From contig NZ_CP099222.1 of NCBI RefSeq assembly GCF_029717145.1, positions 3,844,001-3,908,000 of the forward strand: 64,000 nt of DNA, written 5' to 3'. The notes beneath the pieces were generated by a model. It was not told the DNA's origin. It made no database searches and saw only the letters and a program-made list of their open reading frames with translations. Positions 26,115 through 37,901 of the stretch are shown here, in pieces. Each line of letters opens with the position of its first letter. Within the stretch, counting starts at the first letter, position 1. The position numbers and the translations under genes were made by a program. Source of the stretch: Citrobacter freundii (GTDB taxonomy: Bacteria > Pseudomonadota > Gammaproteobacteria > Enterobacterales > Enterobacteriaceae).

Positions 26115-27197
26115 TTAACGTACCTTCAGCGTTGCCAGGCCAATCAGCACCAGCATCAGCGAAATAATCCAGAAGCGCACGATCACGCGCGGCTCCGGCC
26201 AGCCTTTCAATTCATAGTGGTGGTGGATCGGCGCCATACGGAAGATGCGCTGTCCGCGCAGCTTGAAGGAGCCAACCTGCAGAATCACCGACAGGGTTTC
26301 CACCACAAACACACCGCCCATAATCACCAGCAGGAATTCCTGGCGCAACAGCACGGCAATAATGCCCAGTGCGCCACCCAGTGCCAGCGAACCGACGTCG
26401 CCCATAAAGACCTGCGCCGGATAAGTGTTAAACCACAGGAAGCCTAATCCTGCCCCGACAATCGCCGTGCAGACGATCACCAACTCCCCCGCATGGCGTA
26501 AATACGGAATATGCAGATAGTTGGCAAAGTTCATGTTCCCGGTCGCCCACGCCACCAGCGCAAAGCCAGCAGCAACAAACACGGTCGGCATAATAGCCAG
26601 GCCATCAAGGCCGTCGGTCAGGTTGACCGCATTGCCGGTACCGACGATCACGAAGTAGGCCAGCAGAACGTAGAACAGGCCCAACTGCGGCATGACGTCT
26701 TTAAAGAACGGCACCACCAGCTGCGTGGCGGGCGTATCTTTGCCCACCAGATACAGCGCGAAGGCCACACCTAGTGCAATCACCGACATCCAGAAGTACT
26801 TCCAGCGGGCGATCAGGCCTTTGGTGTCTTTACGCACCACTTTGCGGTAGTCATCGACAAAACCGATAATGCCGTAACCCACCAGCACCACCAGCACGCA
26901 CCAGACGTACGGGTTAGATGGGTAGGCCCACAGCAGAACGGAGATAACAATCGCGGTGAGGATCATAATGCCGCCCATGGTCGGCGTACCGCGCTTGCTG
27001 AAATGCGATTCTGGGCCGTCGTTACGCACAACCTGACCAAAAGACATTTTTTGCAGACGGGCGATCATGCGCGGGCCCATCCACAACGAGATGAACAGCG
27101 CGGTCAGCAGGCTGACGATGGCGCGAAACGTCAGATAAGAGAAGACGTTAAAGCCGGAATAATATTTGACCAAATGTTCGGCCAGCCAAACTAACAT
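26115..27197 (-). CDS. mraY: Phospho-MurNAc-pentapeptide translocase MraY
   Basis: A 360-residue polytopic membrane enzyme that transfers phospho-MurNAc-pentapeptide to undecaprenyl phosphate, making lipid I. The catalytic acidic pair Asp115/Asp116 lies in GFVDDYRK. The [10 protein letters not shown] segment and the histidine cluster [10 protein letters not shown] near 322-331 are conserved. Ten transmembrane segments are expected and match the hydrophobic stretches. It overlaps murF by seven bases. Confidence 0.97.
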   Translation of the reverse strand: MLVWLAEHLVKYYSGFNVFSYLTFRAIVSLLTALFISLWMGPRMIARLQKMSFGQVVRNDGPESHFSKRGTPTMGGIMILTAIVISVLLWAYPSNPYVWCVLVVLVGYGIIGFVDDYRKVVRKDTKGLIARWKYFWMSVIALGVAFALYLVGKDTPATQLVVPFFKDVMPQLGLFYVLLAYFVIVGTGNAVNLTDGLDGLAIMPTVFVAAGFALVAWATGNMNFANYLHIPYLRHAGELVIVCTAIVGAGLGFLWFNTYPAQVFMGDVGSLALGGALGIIAVLLRQEFLLVIMGGVFVVETLSVILQVGSFKLRGQRIFRMAPIHHHYELKGWPEPRVIVRFWIISLMLVLIGLATLKVR

Positions 27198-28549
27198 GTT
27201 GCATTCTCCTGTAATGCGCGTACTACCTCTTCCATAGCGGCACTACGTGAACCTTTCACTAAAATCGTCATCACCTGATGCTCAGCAATCAATGTCTTAA
27301 GATGCGCGGCCAGCGCGGGTTTATCCGCAAAATGTTCGCCAACACCGCTGGCATCGCTGATTGCCTGACTCAGTTTCCCTGTACTCAATACGCGGTCGAT
27401 ACCCGCCGCCTTCGCAGCCTCTCCTACCTGTATGTGACAGGCTTCGCTTTCCGCGCCAAGTTCTGCCATATCGCCCACCACCAGCACGCGATAGCCCGGC
27501 ATTTCAGACAACACCTGTACCGCGGCGGTCATCGAACCGACGTTGGCGTTATAGGAGTCATCCAGCAGCAGCTGATTTTCGGCGAGCGGGATAGGGAACA
27601 GGCGTCCCGGCACTGCGTGTAAATCTTTCAGGCCGGTTTTAACCGCCTCATGCGTCGCGCCAACCGCCATAGAGAGCGCGGTGGCAGCCAGGGCATTGGC
27701 AATGTTGTGACGCCCCGGTAACGGCAGCAAAACATCAATGCTGCCCGTCGGCGTGTGCAGCGTAAACTCGGTGCCGTGTGACGTAACATGAATGTTGGTA
27801 GCAGAAAAGTCGCTGTTGGCCGCATTCGGCGAGAAGCGCCAGACGGTGCGATCGCCAATAATGCTCTGCCAGTTCAGCCAGTCGTTGTTATCGGCATTCA
27901 TAATGGCGATACCGTTTTCCGCCAGGCCGGTAAAGATTTCGCCTTTTGCTTTGGCGACACCCGCCAGAGAACCAAACCCTTCCAGGTGAGCCGCCGCCAG
28001 GTTATTCACCAGCGCCGCTTCCGGTCGAGTTAATCCGACGGTCCAGGCAATCTCGCCCTGGTGGTTGGCACCAAGCTCAATCACCGCATAGTCATAATCG
28101 TTGTTCAGTCGCAGCAGCGTCATTGGTACGCCGATGTCGTTGTTCAGATTGCCCGCAGTGTATAACGTGTTCCCACACTGGCTGAGAATCGCGGCTGTCA
28201 TCTCTTTGACAGAGGTTTTACCGGATGAACCGGTCAGTGCCACCACGCGGGCCGGAACCTGAGCGCGCACCCACGCCGCCAGCTCGCCAAACGCCAGGCG
28301 TGTGTCCTTCACAATCACCTGCGGCAGAGAAACATCCAGCGGGCGACTGACCAGCAGCGCTCCCGCCCCGTTCTCCTTCGCCGTTTCGGCAAAATCATGG
28401 GCATCGAAGCGTTCGCCTTTCAGCGCTACAAACAGGCAACCCGACGTGACTTTACGCGTATCGGTGGTCACCGCATCAAGGGTCAGATCGCCCCCTTTCA
28501 GTTCGCCACCGAGGATCTCCGCCAACTGGCTGAGCGTTACGCTAATCAT
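27191..28549 (-). CDS. murF: UDP-MurNAc-tripeptide--D-Ala-D-Ala ligase
   Basis: Adds the D-Ala-D-Ala dipeptide made by DdlB. P-loop GSSGKTS is at 107-113, with [10 protein letters not shown] and [11 protein letters not shown] as the other family motifs. The length of 452 residues equals E. coli MurF. It overlaps murE by four bases and mraY by seven. Confidence 0.97.
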   Translation of the reverse strand: MISVTLSQLAEILGGELKGGDLTLDAVTTDTRKVTSGCLFVALKGERFDAHDFAETAKENGAGALLVSRPLDVSLPQVIVKDTRLAFGELAAWVRAQVPARVVALTGSSGKTSVKEMTAAILSQCGNTLYTAGNLNNDIGVPMTLLRLNNDYDYAVIELGANHQGEIAWTVGLTRPEAALVNNLAAAHLEGFGSLAGVAKAKGEIFTGLAENGIAIMNADNNDWLNWQSIIGDRTVWRFSPNAANSDFSATNIHVTSHGTEFTLHTPTGSIDVLLPLPGRHNIANALAATALSMAVGATHEAVKTGLKDLHAVPGRLFPIPLAENQLLLDDSYNANVGSMTAAVQVLSEMPGYRVLVVGDMAELGAESEACHIQVGEAAKAAGIDRVLSTGKLSQAISDASGVGEHFADKPALAAHLKTLIAEHQVMTILVKGSRSAAMEEVVRALQENATC

Positions 28550-30033
28550 GCGATCACCCCCAGCAAACGAGCGGCCGTCACGCGGTCAGAATAGTCGAGG
28601 CGATGCGCGCCGACGATCTGGTAATCTTCGTGGCCTTTACCGGCCACCAGCACAACGTCGTTTTCTTTCGCCTGCATAATGGCGTTGGTGACCGCTTCAG
28701 CACGACCTTCCATCACCTTCGCGTGCCCGGCATCCAGCATACCTGCCAGAATGTCGTTAATGATGGCGCGTGGCTCTTCAGTGCGCGGGTTGTCATCAGT
28801 GACCACCACAATATCCGCGAACTCTTCCGCGATGGCGCCCATCAGCGGACGCTTGCCTTTGTCACGATCGCCGCCGCAGCCAAAGACGCACCACAGCTTA
28901 CCGGTGCAGTGCAGACGTGCCGCCTGCAGCGCTTTTTCCAGCGCATCCGGCGTGTGGGCATAATCCACCACCACCGTTGTTTTGCCCGGCGCACTGAACA
29001 CTTCCATACGCCCGCAAACTGGCTGCAGACGTGCCGCCGTTTTCAGTAAATCCGCTAACGGGTACCCTAATGCCAGCAGCGTTGCCAGTGCCAGCAGCAG
29101 ATTACTGACGTTGAAGGCGCCCATCAGGCGGCTTTCAATTTCACCGTCACCCCAGGACGAGGTAAAGCGGATCGTCGCGCCGCTGTCGTGATAATTCACC
29201 TCAACCGCTTTCAGCCAACGACCGTGGCAGTTCGGGTTAATATGGTCTTCCATCGAAACGGCGACCGCATCCGGCAATTTTGCCAGCCAACGGCGACCGA
29301 CTTCATCATCTGCATTGACGATGGCCTGACCGCAATGGTGCGTGGAGTACAGCAGCCACTTCGCGGCTTCGTAATGTTCCATATCGCCGTGATAGTCGAG
29401 ATGGTCACGGCTTAAGTTGGTAAATACCGACGCGGCAAACTTCAACGCTGCCACGCGATGCTGAACCAGACCGTGGGATGACACTTCCATCGCACCTAAC
29501 GTGGCACCCTGCTCAACCAGCCCCGCCAGCACATGCTGGACGTCAACGGCTGAACCGGTGGTATTTTCGGTCGGGATCACTTTGCCCAGCAGGCCATTGC
29601 CAACGGTCCCCATTACGGCGCTGGTTTCGCCCAACAGCTGGCTCCACTGCGCCAGCAGTTGGGTGGTCGTGGTTTTCCCGTTGGTGCCGGTGACCCCCAC
29701 CAGACGCATAGTGTCAGAAGGCTCGTGGTAAAAGCGGCCCGCCAGTGCTGATAAACGTTCGTTAAGCTGGCTCAGATAGATAACCGGTACGCCGTGCATT
29801 TCACGGATTTCACCGTCGGTTGCCTCATCTTTTGCCTCTGCAATAATGGCAGCCACACCTTGCGCTATCGCCTGCGGGATATATCGACGCCCGTCCGCCT
29901 GATGACCTACCACTGCCACAAAGAGATCGCCCGATGCAGCCACACGGCTGTCGAGCGTCATCTCCCGCAGTGCTCGCTCCGGTGCACCCGGCACCCATGG
30001 AGCAAGAAGGTCGCGCAAATTACGATCTGCCAC
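28546..30033 (-). CDS. murE: UDP-MurNAc-dipeptide--meso-diaminopimelate ligase
   Basis: Adds meso-diaminopimelate as the third stem residue. P-loop GTNGKTTT is at 116-123. The DNPR motif (in DDNPRTEEP) marks meso-DAP rather than lysine specificity. The protein is 495 residues. It overlaps the ftsI end by 14 bases. Confidence 0.97.
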   Translation of the reverse strand: MADRNLRDLLAPWVPGAPERALREMTLDSRVAASGDLFVAVVGHQADGRRYIPQAIAQGVAAIIAEAKDEATDGEIREMHGVPVIYLSQLNERLSALAGRFYHEPSDTMRLVGVTGTNGKTTTTQLLAQWSQLLGETSAVMGTVGNGLLGKVIPTENTTGSAVDVQHVLAGLVEQGATLGAMEVSSHGLVQHRVAALKFAASVFTNLSRDHLDYHGDMEHYEAAKWLLYSTHHCGQAIVNADDEVGRRWLAKLPDAVAVSMEDHINPNCHGRWLKAVEVNYHDSGATIRFTSSWGDGEIESRLMGAFNVSNLLLALATLLALGYPLADLLKTAARLQPVCGRMEVFSAPGKTTVVVDYAHTPDALEKALQAARLHCTGKLWCVFGCGGDRDKGKRPLMGAIAEEFADIVVVTDDNPRTEEPRAIINDILAGMLDAGHAKVMEGRAEAVTNAIMQAKENDVVLVAGKGHEDYQIVGAHRLDYSDRVTAARLLGVIA

Positions 30034-31786
30034 CTGTCGCCTCGCCTTGATTATTCACAAAATCACTTTTATCGCTCGTTGTCAGCGCATCCGGCTCGAT
30101 GTTCATGGTGCGCAGTACGCCGCCCATGATGGCACCGAAGACCGGCGCGGAAACGGCGCCACCGTAGTATTTACCCGCCTGCGGATCGTTGATAACAACC
30201 ACCAGCGCGAAGCGCGGCTGACTCGCAGGCGCAACGCCTGCGGTATAAGCAATGTATTTGTTGATGTAGCGACCATCCGGCCCTACTTTTTTCGCCGTAC
30301 CGGTTTTAATGGCGATGCGATAGCCTTTAATCGCCGCCTTCACGCCGCCGCCGCCGGGCAGCGCCACGCTTTCCATCATATGAACGACGGTACGTACGGT
30401 AGATTCCGGGAAGATACGCTCACCCGGAACAGGAGGATCAACTTTGGTAATCGACAGCGGGCGATAAACGCCATAGCTGCCGATCGTTGCGTAGACTCGC
30501 GCTAACTGTAACGGGGTTACCATTAGCCCATAGCCGAAAGAGAAGGTGGCCCTCTCTATGTCAGACCACCGTTGTTTTTGAGGATATAAGCCACTGCGTT
30601 CTCCGACCAACCCCAAATTGGTCGCTTTTCCCAGCCCAAAACGTGAGTAAGTATCTACTAACGCTGAGGACGGCATCGCTAACGCCAGTTTGGAAACACC
30701 GACGTTACTCGACTTCTGTAGTACCCCGGTCAGGGTCAATTCGCTATAACGCGCCACGTCTTTGATTTCGTGGCCATTAATTCGATAGGGAATGGTGTTC
30801 AGCACGGTGTTTTCACGCACCACGCCGCGCTGCAGTGCCGTCATCACCACCATCGGTTTAACCGTTGAGCCCGGTTCAAATACGTCAGTGATGGTACGGT
30901 TACGCATGACATCTTTTTGCGTACCGGAGAGATTGTTTGGGTTGTAGGATGGGCTATTCGCCATCGCCAGCACTTCGCCGGTGTTGACGTCTACCAACAC
31001 GGCGCTACCTGATTCCGCTTTGTTAAACGCGACGGCGTTGTTCAGTTCGCGATAGACCAGTGCCTGCAAGCGCTCATCAATACTCAGCGCCAGGTTATGT
31101 GCCGCCTGACTGTCTGTTGAAGAAATATCTTCAATCACGCGGCCATAGCGGTCTTTACGCACCACGCGCTCGCCCGGCTGACCGGTGAGCCATTTATCAA
31201 AACTCTTCTCAACGCCTTCAATGCCCTGGCTGTCGACGTTGGTAAAACCGATGAGGTGAGCGGTCACTTCCCCGGAAGGATAGTAACGGCGGGATTCTTC
31301 GCGCAGATGAATCCCCGGCAGCTTGAGTTTTTTGATGTAGTCGGCCATGTCAGGGTTGACCTGGCGTGCGAGGTAGATAAAACGCCCTTTCGGGTTGGCA
31401 TTGATGCGAGAAGCCAGTTGGTCGAGCGGGATGTTCAGCGCAGTCGACAGTGCTCGCCAGCGTTCGCCAACGCTTACGCCACCCGCATCATGCACTTCTT
31501 TCGGATCGGCCCAGATGGCCTTCACCGGTACGCTCACCGCCAGCGGACGGCCGGAACGGTCGGTAATCATGCCACGTGACGTGGAGACTTCCTGGACGCG
31601 CAAGGAGCGCATGTCGCCCTGACGCACCAGCATGTCAGGCGCAATAATTTGCAGCCACGCAACGCGTCCCAGCAGGAAGCACAGCGCCAGCAAAATACAG
31701 CCGCACAGTAACGCAAAACGCCAACTGATAAAGTTGGCTTGTTCTTCCTGGCGTTTTGGTTTGAGCGTCTTTGCCGCTGCTTTCAT
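30020..31786 (-). CDS. ftsI: Septal transpeptidase FtsI (PBP3)
   Basis: A 588-residue class B penicillin-binding protein. It has a short cytoplasmic tail, one transmembrane helix at about 24-44, a pedestal domain and a transpeptidase domain. The three active-site motifs are present: nucleophile Ser307 in [11 protein letters not shown] at about 359-361, and KTGT at about 494-497. The loop [13 protein letters not shown] is uninterrupted, so the four-residue YRIN/YRIK insertion known from some beta-lactam-tolerant E. coli is absent. It is the target of aztreonam and cephalosporins and forms a pair with FtsW. Confidence 0.97.
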   Translation of the reverse strand: MKAAAKTLKPKRQEEQANFISWRFALLCGCILLALCFLLGRVAWLQIIAPDMLVRQGDMRSLRVQEVSTSRGMITDRSGRPLAVSVPVKAIWADPKEVHDAGGVSVGERWRALSTALNIPLDQLASRINANPKGRFIYLARQVNPDMADYIKKLKLPGIHLREESRRYYPSGEVTAHLIGFTNVDSQGIEGVEKSFDKWLTGQPGERVVRKDRYGRVIEDISSTDSQAAHNLALSIDERLQALVYRELNNAVAFNKAESGSAVLVDVNTGEVLAMANSPSYNPNNLSGTQKDVMRNRTITDVFEPGSTVKPMVVMTALQRGVVRENTVLNTIPYRINGHEIKDVARYSELTLTGVLQKSSNVGVSKLALAMPSSALVDTYSRFGLGKATNLGLVGERSGLYPQKQRWSDIERATFSFGYGLMVTPLQLARVYATIGSYGVYRPLSITKVDPPVPGERIFPESTVRTVVHMMESVALPGGGGVKAAIKGYRIAIKTGTAKKVGPDGRYINKYIAYTAGVAPASQPRFALVVVINDPQAGKYYGGAVSAPVFGAIMGGVLRTMNIEPDALTTSDKSDFVNNQGEATGGRS

Positions 31787-31801
31787 GCGTCGCGTTTATC
31801 C

Positions 31802-32167
31802 TTATTTTTGTACAACGATATTTTCTTGTGAGGGATCGACATGCTGCAACTGCAGCTTTTCCGTTGCGATCCGTTCAACACGGCTATGGTCACCGAGAGC
31901 GTTCTCTTCGAGGATCAGGTTACGCCATTCGATATCCAGTGCATCGCGTTCCAGAACTAACTGTTCACGCTGTGCGGTCAGTAACCGCGTATGGTGCGCG
32001 GTCGTCACGACGGTGACCGCCGTCAAAATAATGCAAATGAACAGGCAGAGTGGCAGCTTCCCGAACCGCAAAAGATCGTCACCGATCACGCCAGGCAAAG
32101 CATGGCGCTCGTTACTTCCTATCGATCCTTTAACTTTGCTGAGGGCTTCTGTCACTCTGCTGATCAT
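31802..32167 (-). CDS. ftsL: Cell division protein FtsL
   Basis: A 121-residue bitopic protein with a cytoplasmic N-terminus, a transmembrane helix at about 38-57 ([17 protein letters not shown]) and a periplasmic leucine-zipper-like coiled coil ([20 protein letters not shown]). It pairs with FtsB and FtsQ to activate FtsWI. It overlaps rsmH by four bases and lies 15 bases before ftsI. Confidence 0.96.
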   Translation of the reverse strand: MISRVTEALSKVKGSIGSNERHALPGVIGDDLLRFGKLPLCLFICIILTAVTVVTTAHHTRLLTAQREQLVLERDALDIEWRNLILEENALGDHSRVERIATEKLQLQHVDPSQENIVVQK

Positions 32168-33105
32168 GCGTTCGTCCTCTCTGCAATGCGCAGAACTGAA
32201 CTACGGGCACGAGGATTTTCTGCGACCTCTTCTTCACCCGGCATCAACTTGCCTAATGCTCTCAACTCACGGCCGCCCAGCTTTTGGATCTGCGCTTCGG
32301 TCATCGGGATCCCCGCCGGAACCTGAGGACCACGACTTTGTTCGCGCATAAAGCGCTTCACAATACGGTCTTCAAGCGAGTGGAAACTGATGACAGAAAG
32401 GCGACCACCTGGAGCCAGCACGCTGAGCGAGCTTTTTAGCGCCTGCTCTATCTCCTCCAGTTCACTGTTCACCCAAATGCGCACCGCCTGGAAGGTACGG
32501 GTCGCGGGATGTTTGAATTTGTCTTTTACCGGCATGGCCGCCGCAATGACTTCCGCCAGTTGTTTGGTGCGGGTCATCGGTTCAACGCGGTTACGCTCGA
32601 CAATGGCGCGAGCAATGCGTTTGCCAAAGCGTTCTTCGCCAAAGGTTTTAATGACCCAGGCAATATCCGCTTCATCTGCCGTTTGCAGCCACTCGGCGGC
32701 TGACTGGCCGCGCGTTGGGTCCATACGCATGTCCAACGGACCGTCACGCATAAACGAAAAGCCGCGCTCCGCATCGTCTAATTGCGGAGAAGAGACGCCA
32801 AGATCGAGAAGGATGCCATCGATCTTACCGGTTAGCCCGCGCTCACTCACGTACTCAGCCAGCGCGGAGAAAGGTCCATGAATGATGGAGAAGCGGGGGT
32901 CGTTAATGCTCTGAGCCACCGCAATGGCCTGCGGATCGCGATCGATAGCCAGCAAACGCCCCTCTTCGCCAAGCTGCGAGAGGATCAGTCGTGAGTGACC
33001 GCCGCGACCAAATGTCCCGTCAATGTAGATGCCGTCCGGACGAATATTCAGACCGTTTACGGCCTCATCCAGCAACACCGTTGTATGTTTAAAATTTTCC
33101 ATCAT
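32164..33105 (-). CDS. rsmH: 16S rRNA (cytosine1402-N4)-methyltransferase RsmH
   Basis: A 313-residue SAM-dependent methyltransferase (MraW) that methylates N4 of C1402 in the ribosomal P site. The SAM-binding GTFGRGGHS is at 30-38, followed by [24 protein letters not shown] and [14 protein letters not shown] use the ATG at 33105 ([12 protein letters not shown]) for the family length; the longer frame into mraZ has no support. It lies one base after mraZ. Confidence 0.97.
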   Translation of the reverse strand: MMENFKHTTVLLDEAVNGLNIRPDGIYIDGTFGRGGHSRLILSQLGEEGRLLAIDRDPQAIAVAQSINDPRFSIIHGPFSALAEYVSERGLTGKIDGILLDLGVSSPQLDDAERGFSFMRDGPLDMRMDPTRGQSAAEWLQTADEADIAWVIKTFGEERFGKRIARAIVERNRVEPMTRTKQLAEVIAAAMPVKDKFKHPATRTFQAVRIWVNSELEEIEQALKSSLSVLAPGGRLSVISFHSLEDRIVKRFMREQSRGPQVPAGIPMTEAQIQKLGGRELRALGKLMPGEEEVAENPRARSSVLRIAERTNA

Positions 33106-33106
33106 C

Positions 33107-33565
33107 TTATAGAGACAAATCCTGCAATCGTTCCGACAGCGCGCCGGTAACAGATTGCTCAGCGTCGATATCTTCCTTGACCTGTTGATACCAGGTCGTT
33201 TCATCCCACAGCTCAAATTTGTTGAACTGCCCAACCAGCATCACTTCTTTTGTTAACCCTGCATGTTGCCGCAAAATGGGTGCTATCAGTAATCGACCGG
33301 CGCTATCCATCTGACATTCACTGGCATGCCCCAACAGCAGGCGCTGTACGCGGCGCTCGACCGGATTCATGCTGGACAGACGAGATAGCTTCTGCTCGAT
33401 AATTTCCCATTCAGGCAGGGGGTAAAGCAGCAGGCACGGGTGATGGATGTCAATGGTGCAAACCATTTGACCGGTAGCACTCTCGAGCAGTTGATCCCGA
33501 TACCGGGTAGGCACTGATAAGCGCCCTTTACTGTCGAGATTAACTAACGTCGCTCCCCGGAACAT
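33107..33565 (-). CDS. mraZ: Transcriptional regulator MraZ
   Basis: A 152-residue AbrB-like DNA-binding protein that represses the dcw promoter. The two DSxxR repeats are visible: DSKGR at 11-15 and DSAGR at 87-91. I use the ATG at 33565 (MFRGATL), with GGGGTGAG upstream; the ATG 12 codons earlier lies within the operator repeats. It is first gene of the dcw cluster. Confidence 0.97.
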   Translation of the reverse strand: MFRGATLVNLDSKGRLSVPTRYRDQLLESATGQMVCTIDIHHPCLLLYPLPEWEIIEQKLSRLSSMNPVERRVQRLLLGHASECQMDSAGRLLIAPILRQHAGLTKEVMLVGQFNKFELWDETTWYQQVKEDIDAEQSVTGALSERLQDLSL

Positions 33566-33584
33566 GCCCGTCTCACCCCCGATT

Positions 33585-33610
33585 ACCACTTTGTCCCACA
33601 AAATCCCACT
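33585..33610 (-). promoter_or_regulatory. MraZ operator (three 10-bp-spaced repeats)
   Basis: Three direct repeats read on the minus strand as AGTGGGA, TGTGGGA and AGTGGTA, spaced exactly 10 bp, lie just upstream of mraZ. This is the TGGGN repeat operator known for MraZ autorepression. Confidence 0.85.
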
Positions 33611-33617
33611 TATAAGG

Positions 33618-33647
33618 AGTTTACGGAGCGGAGGAAAACCTTGTCAA
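33618..33647 (-). promoter_or_regulatory. dcw (mraZ) promoter
   Basis: On the minus strand a perfect -35 TTGACA (33642-33647) and -10 TAAACT (33618-33623) are separated by 18 bases. Transcription would start just upstream of the MraZ repeats. Confidence 0.8.
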
Positions 33648-34134
33648 GCAAGTCACGGCGCTTAGCGGAGCAAAAAACCCAATGTTTACGGCTAATATCA
33701 GCGTTGAACAAATTCCGTACAGCTAACGAAGCAAATTAACGTCATGAATATTTGTAAGAAAAAAATCCAACAACTCATCATTGTTTAAAACAACTCAATA
33801 TCATCTCGAGAAAATATAAAGTGTCAGTTTGCGACGCGAGCGGCATTTTAGGACAATATGCAGCGAGATAACAGTACCAGTTAATCGGTCTGTATGCCTT
33901 GTACGACCAAGGCAGGCGAGAAAAATCTGCAATACGGAAGCAAAGTGTTTGTTAATTCGGCAATTCCCTACAACCATGTAACAAAATAATACAATCGTAA
34001 CGCGTCGTTACGTATCAATAACGTAAAAATGGTGGGTTGCGTTTTTAATCACGATATATAGAAATTGAATTTCAGACAATTCTAAAGAATATTCTTAAAT
34101 ATAATGAGGTTATTTCTGATATTTGAATAAATGG
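33648..34134. other. cra-mraZ intergenic region
   Basis: About 490 bp, AT-rich, with no convincing gene. It holds a 7-bp hairpin TGCCTTG / CAAGGCA (33895-33914) with a 6-base loop and no T-run, and long A/T runs towards cra. Otherwise I see nothing I can name. Confidence 0.5.
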
Positions 34135-34135
34135 C

Positions 34136-34165
34136 CGCGCCAGAAGGTTATCGCCTTCCAGCGCG
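34136..34165 (-). terminator. Likely cra terminator
   Basis: CGCGCCAGAAGG and CCTTCCAGCGCG form a 12-bp stem with two central mismatches, 14 bases after the cra stop. Only a weak T-rich tract follows on the minus strand, so this is tentative. Confidence 0.45.
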
Positions 34166-34179
34166 TCCAGCAGAACACC

Positions 34180-35184
34180 TTAACTCCGACTGAGAATACC
34201 GCGGCGATACAGGTTACGCTTGATGCGCGTTAAGCCTGGTTTTGGCTTACGCGGCTCATCCAGACTGGCCAACACGATTTCCAGTACGCGCTCTGCAACG
34301 TCGCGATGACGTTGCGCCACCGCCAGTACCGGGCACTGTAGGAAGTCGAGCAATTCATGATCGCCAAAGGTAGCAATCGCTAAATCAGACGGTAGCTGCC
34401 CGTCACGACGTAATGTCACATCCATCACGCCCTGTAAAAGCGCAAAGGAAGTGGTAAACAACGCCTGTGGCATCGGGTGCGTTTCCAGCCATTTATCAAA
34501 CAGCTGCGCGGCGGCTTCCCGCTCATAACTGTTGGCATACAGGAAATTCACTTCACGCGGATCGTCCTTCCACGCGGTACGAAAACCCTGCTCACGCAGG
34601 AAACTCACAGATAATTCCGGCAACGCACCGAGATAAAGGACGGTATCAGCCGGGAACTTACGCAATTCTTCCGCCAGCATTTCTGCATCGTCCTGATCGG
34701 CCCCGACAACGCTAGTGAAATGTTCACGATCCAGCGCGCGGTCTAACGCCACAATCGGGAATGCGCTGTTAGCCCAGCGCTGGTAAAACGGATGCTCCGG
34801 CGGCAAAGAGGTCGACACAATAATGGCATCAACCTGGCGTTGTAATAGATGTTCAATACAGCGCATTTCGTTATCTGGCTGATCTTCAGAGCAGGCAATC
34901 AGCAGCTGATAGCCACGCTGACGCGCCTGGCGCTCCAGGTAGTTGGCTATCCGGGTATAACTTGTATTCTCCAGATCCGGGATCACCAGCCCGATAGAAC
35001 GTGTGCGTCCAGCACGTAGCCCGGCTGCCACAGCATTTGGGTGGTAATTATGTTCGCGCACCACCGCCATGACTTTTTCAACCGTTTTGTCGCTTACGCG
35101 ATATTGCTTTGCTTTGCCATTAATAACGTAGCTTGCAGTCGTTCGCGAAACGCCGGCCAGCCGAGCGATTTCATCCAGTTTCAC
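34180..35184 (-). CDS. cra: Catabolite repressor/activator Cra (FruR)
   Basis: A 334-residue LacI-family regulator. It senses fructose-1-phosphate/fructose-1,6-bisphosphate and switches carbon flow between glycolysis and gluconeogenesis. The N-terminal helix-turn-helix is [19 protein letters not shown], and the periplasmic-binding-protein-like core runs from about residue 60. I use the GTG at 35184 (AAGGGG six bases upstream), which gives the E. coli length; the longer frame has no such site. Confidence 0.96.
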   Translation of the reverse strand: MKLDEIARLAGVSRTTASYVINGKAKQYRVSDKTVEKVMAVVREHNYHPNAVAAGLRAGRTRSIGLVIPDLENTSYTRIANYLERQARQRGYQLLIACSEDQPDNEMRCIEHLLQRQVDAIIVSTSLPPEHPFYQRWANSAFPIVALDRALDREHFTSVVGADQDDAEMLAEELRKFPADTVLYLGALPELSVSFLREQGFRTAWKDDPREVNFLYANSYEREAAAQLFDKWLETHPMPQALFTTSFALLQGVMDVTLRRDGQLPSDLAIATFGDHELLDFLQCPVLAVAQRHRDVAERVLEIVLASLDEPRKPKPGLTRIKRNLYRRGILSRS

Positions 35185-35309
35185 AATTGCCCCTTGCGTA
35201 AAATGTACCAACCATAACCTTTGAGATGGCATGGGTTAAACTATTAACATCTAAGCGCAGAATAATGACCGCGGCAACCGCTTTTGTCTCTGGTTACCGC
35301 TGATTTCTC

Positions 35310-35339
35310 AAAAAAAAGCCCAACCGGTAGCATTGGGCT
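35310..35339 (-). terminator. ilvIH terminator
   Basis: AGCCCAA / TTGGGCT (35317-35339), a 7-bp stem with a 9-base loop, is followed on the minus strand by eight T residues. It is a strong rho-independent terminator 24 bases after ilvH. Confidence 0.9.
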
Positions 35340-35363
35340 CACGAATTAATAACTGGGCCATGA

Positions 35364-35855
35364 TTAGCGCATGATTTTATCACCGCGAGAAAGCCCCACC
35401 ACGCCGGAGCGCGCAACCTCGACGATTTTCGCCACTTCACGCAATGTAGCCAGGAAAGCATCGAGCTTATCGCTGGTACCTGCCAGTTGTACGGTGTAGA
35501 TGGACGGCGTGACGTCAATGATTTGCCCGCGGAATATTTCCGTATTGCGCACCACTTCTTCACGACCGTAACCGCTGGCCTGAATTTTCACCAGCATGAT
35601 CTCTCGTTCAACATGAGCCCCCTGTCCCAACTCGCTTACGCGCAGGACATCCACCAGTTTGTGCAGCTGCTTTTCGATCTGCTCAAGGACCTTTTCATCA
35701 CCCACCGTCTGGATCGTCATTCGCGATAACGTCGGATCGTCCGTCGGTGCGACGGTCAGGCTTTCAATGTTGTAACCGCGCTGAGCGAAGAGACCAATCA
35801 CTCGTGACAATGCACCCGACTCGTTTTCCAGTAATACTGATAATATCCGGCGCAT
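35364..35855 (-). CDS. ilvH: Acetolactate synthase III regulatory subunit
   Basis: A 163-residue small subunit of AHAS III that gives the enzyme valine feedback sensitivity. The N-terminal ACT domain is [30 protein letters not shown] and onward to about residue 75. The start at 35855 is two bases after the ilvI stop and gives the standard length; the upstream ATG lies inside ilvI. Confidence 0.96.
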   Translation of the reverse strand: MRRILSVLLENESGALSRVIGLFAQRGYNIESLTVAPTDDPTLSRMTIQTVGDEKVLEQIEKQLHKLVDVLRVSELGQGAHVEREIMLVKIQASGYGREEVVRNTEIFRGQIIDVTPSIYTVQLAGTSDKLDAFLATLREVAKIVEVARSGVVGLSRGDKIMR

Positions 35856-35857
35856 AA

Positions 35858-37582
35858 TCAGGTCCTCTCCGTTTTGCTTAACCACATTTCATCCATACCG
35901 CCTCCGCGAATCTGCATCGGGTAGACATGTTCACTGCCATCAACGGTGACATCGACAAACACCAGACGATGGTTACGCACGTGCTCCAGCGCCTCCCCCA
36001 ATTTACTCTCGAGTTCATCCGGATAGTTTATCTGGATACCAATATGACCATATGCCTCGGCAAGACGTACAAAGTCGGGCAGCGACTGCATGTAAGACTG
36101 CGAGTGACGCCCGGAGTAAATCATGTCCTGCCACTGTTTAACCATGCCGAGGTAACGGTTGTTAAGATTGAGTACCAGCACCGGCAGCTCATATTGCAAC
36201 GCCGTCGACAGCTCCTGGATATTCATCTGAATACTGCCATCGCCGGTGACGCACACCACCGTTTCATTCGGTAGCGCCATCTTTACGCCTAATGCTGCAG
36301 GTAAACCGAATCCCATGGTGCCGAGGCCACCGGAGTTAATCCAACGACGCGGCTTATCAAACGGGTAGTACAGCGCGGCAAACATCTGGTGCTGACCAAC
36401 GTCCGAGGTTACATACGCATCCCCTTTCGTCAGACGCCAGAGGGTTTCAATGACAGCCTGCGGCTTAATGCTCTCACTTTGCGTGTCATATTTCAGACAC
36501 TGGCGCGCACGCCACTGTTCTATCTGCTGCCACCAGTCGCGGTTATCATCAAGCGGTTGCTGCGATTTCTCCTGCGGTAGCAGTTCCAGCATCTGATCCA
36601 GCACCAGTCGGGCGTCGCCGACAATCGGAATATCCGCAGTGACGGTTTTCGAAATAGAGGTCGGATCGATGTCGATATGCAGTACGGTCGCATTTGGGCA
36701 ATATTTTGCCAGGTTATTGGTTGTGCGATCGTCAAAGCGAACACCAACGGCAAAGATCACGTCGGAATGATGCATGGTCATATTGGCTTCGTAGGTGCCA
36801 TGCATCCCCAGCATGCCCAGCGCCTGACGATGCGTGGCCGGAAACGCGCCCAATCCCATCAACGAAGAAACAACCGGCAGGTTAAGCGCTTGTGCAATCT
36901 GGCCAAGTTGTTCATGACAGGCCGCATTGACCGCACCGCCGCCAACATATACCACCGGTTTTTTAGCCGCGACCAGCGTTTGTAGCGCGCGCTTTATTTG
37001 CCCCTTATGTCCGGTTGTCGTCGGATTATACGAGCGCATACTGACCGACTCCGGCCAGCTATACGGCAGTTTCTTTGCCGGATTCAGAATATCCTTTGGC
37101 AAATCCACGACCACAGGGCCTGGGCGACCGCTTGCCGCCAGCCAGAAGGCCTTTTTCAGGACCTGAGGAATATCTTCCGTTTGCTTAACGAGGAAGCTGT
37201 GCTTCACCACCGGACGAGAGATACCGACCATGTCGCACTCCTGAAAGGCATCGTAGCCAATCAGCGACGTCGCCACCTGCCCGGAGAGGATCACCAGCGG
37301 AATGGAATCCATATACGCCGTAGCAATACCGGTTATCGCATTGGTTGCGCCCGGCCCGGAGGTCACCAGAACTACGCCGACGTCACCCGTGGCTCGAGCC
37401 AGACCATCGGCCATATGTACGGCGGCTTGTTCATGACGGACCAACACATGATCGATTCCCCCGACCGTATGCAGCGCATCATAAATATCGAGGACCGCGC
37501 CCCCAGGATAACCAAATACCTGCTTCACACCCTGATCGATGAGCGATCGCACGACCATCTCGGCTCCAGACAACATCTCCAT
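35858..37582 (-). CDS. ilvI: Acetolactate synthase III catalytic subunit
   Basis: A 574-residue thiamine-diphosphate enzyme that makes acetolactate or acetohydroxybutyrate for valine, leucine and isoleucine. Glu51 in [12 protein letters not shown] activates ThDP, and the metal/ThDP motif runs from GDG (447-449) to NN (474-475). It is uninterrupted, unlike the frameshifted ilvG of K-12. It forms an operon with ilvH. Confidence 0.97.
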   Translation of the reverse strand: MEMLSGAEMVVRSLIDQGVKQVFGYPGGAVLDIYDALHTVGGIDHVLVRHEQAAVHMADGLARATGDVGVVLVTSGPGATNAITGIATAYMDSIPLVILSGQVATSLIGYDAFQECDMVGISRPVVKHSFLVKQTEDIPQVLKKAFWLAASGRPGPVVVDLPKDILNPAKKLPYSWPESVSMRSYNPTTTGHKGQIKRALQTLVAAKKPVVYVGGGAVNAACHEQLGQIAQALNLPVVSSLMGLGAFPATHRQALGMLGMHGTYEANMTMHHSDVIFAVGVRFDDRTTNNLAKYCPNATVLHIDIDPTSISKTVTADIPIVGDARLVLDQMLELLPQEKSQQPLDDNRDWWQQIEQWRARQCLKYDTQSESIKPQAVIETLWRLTKGDAYVTSDVGQHQMFAALYYPFDKPRRWINSGGLGTMGFGLPAALGVKMALPNETVVCVTGDGSIQMNIQELSTALQYELPVLVLNLNNRYLGMVKQWQDMIYSGRHSQSYMQSLPDFVRLAEAYGHIGIQINYPDELESKLGEALEHVRNHRLVFVDVTVDGSEHVYPMQIRGGGMDEMWLSKTERT

Positions 37583-37844
37583 GGCTTGCCTCCACTCTTA
37601 TAATGAATAACGGTTTAACAACACATTAACCGCTGAGGATGACGCATGGCAATTGACACCTAAGAGGGGGAATTCGCATGAATAAGAATAAAAAGGAGGT
37701 AAGCGCAGAATAAATGGAGATTTAAACCAGCATCCGCTAATGAAATGAGAAATAATCGCTTAAAAATGGAGACTTACAGCGATTAGTCTATTTTTTTACA
37801 CTTTTGGACAGATGCAGAAAGACAAGTTCAGCACAAAATCTTAG
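37583..37844 (-). promoter_or_regulatory. ilvIH control region
   Basis: An AT-rich non-coding stretch between leuO and ilvI on the same strand. In E. coli this region carries the Lrp sites and promoter of ilvIH. AT-rich tracts fit, but I cannot place individual Lrp sites with confidence. The ribosome-binding site GGAGG lies just before ilvI. Confidence 0.5.
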
Positions 37845-37894
37845 ATAAAAAGCCAAAAGCAGAATAAACCAGACGTCTTGCCCGATTTATTCTG
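37845..37894 (-). terminator. leuO terminator
   Basis: CAGAATAAA / TTTATTCTG (37860-37868 with 37886-37894) is a perfect 9-bp stem with an internal GACGTC. On the minus strand it is followed by CTTTTGGCTTTTT, seven bases beyond the leuO stop. Confidence 0.75.
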
Positions 37895-37901
37895 TCGAAT
37901 A

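Noticed and set aside
30020-31786. Possible four-residue YRIN/YRIK insertion in FtsI (beta-lactam tolerance)
   Set aside because: The loop reads [13 protein letters not shown] with a single YRIN, the wild-type form, and the length is 588.
33107-33601. Longer mraZ start at 33601
   Set aside because: The start would lie within the MraZ operator repeats, and the 152-residue form from 33565 matches the family.
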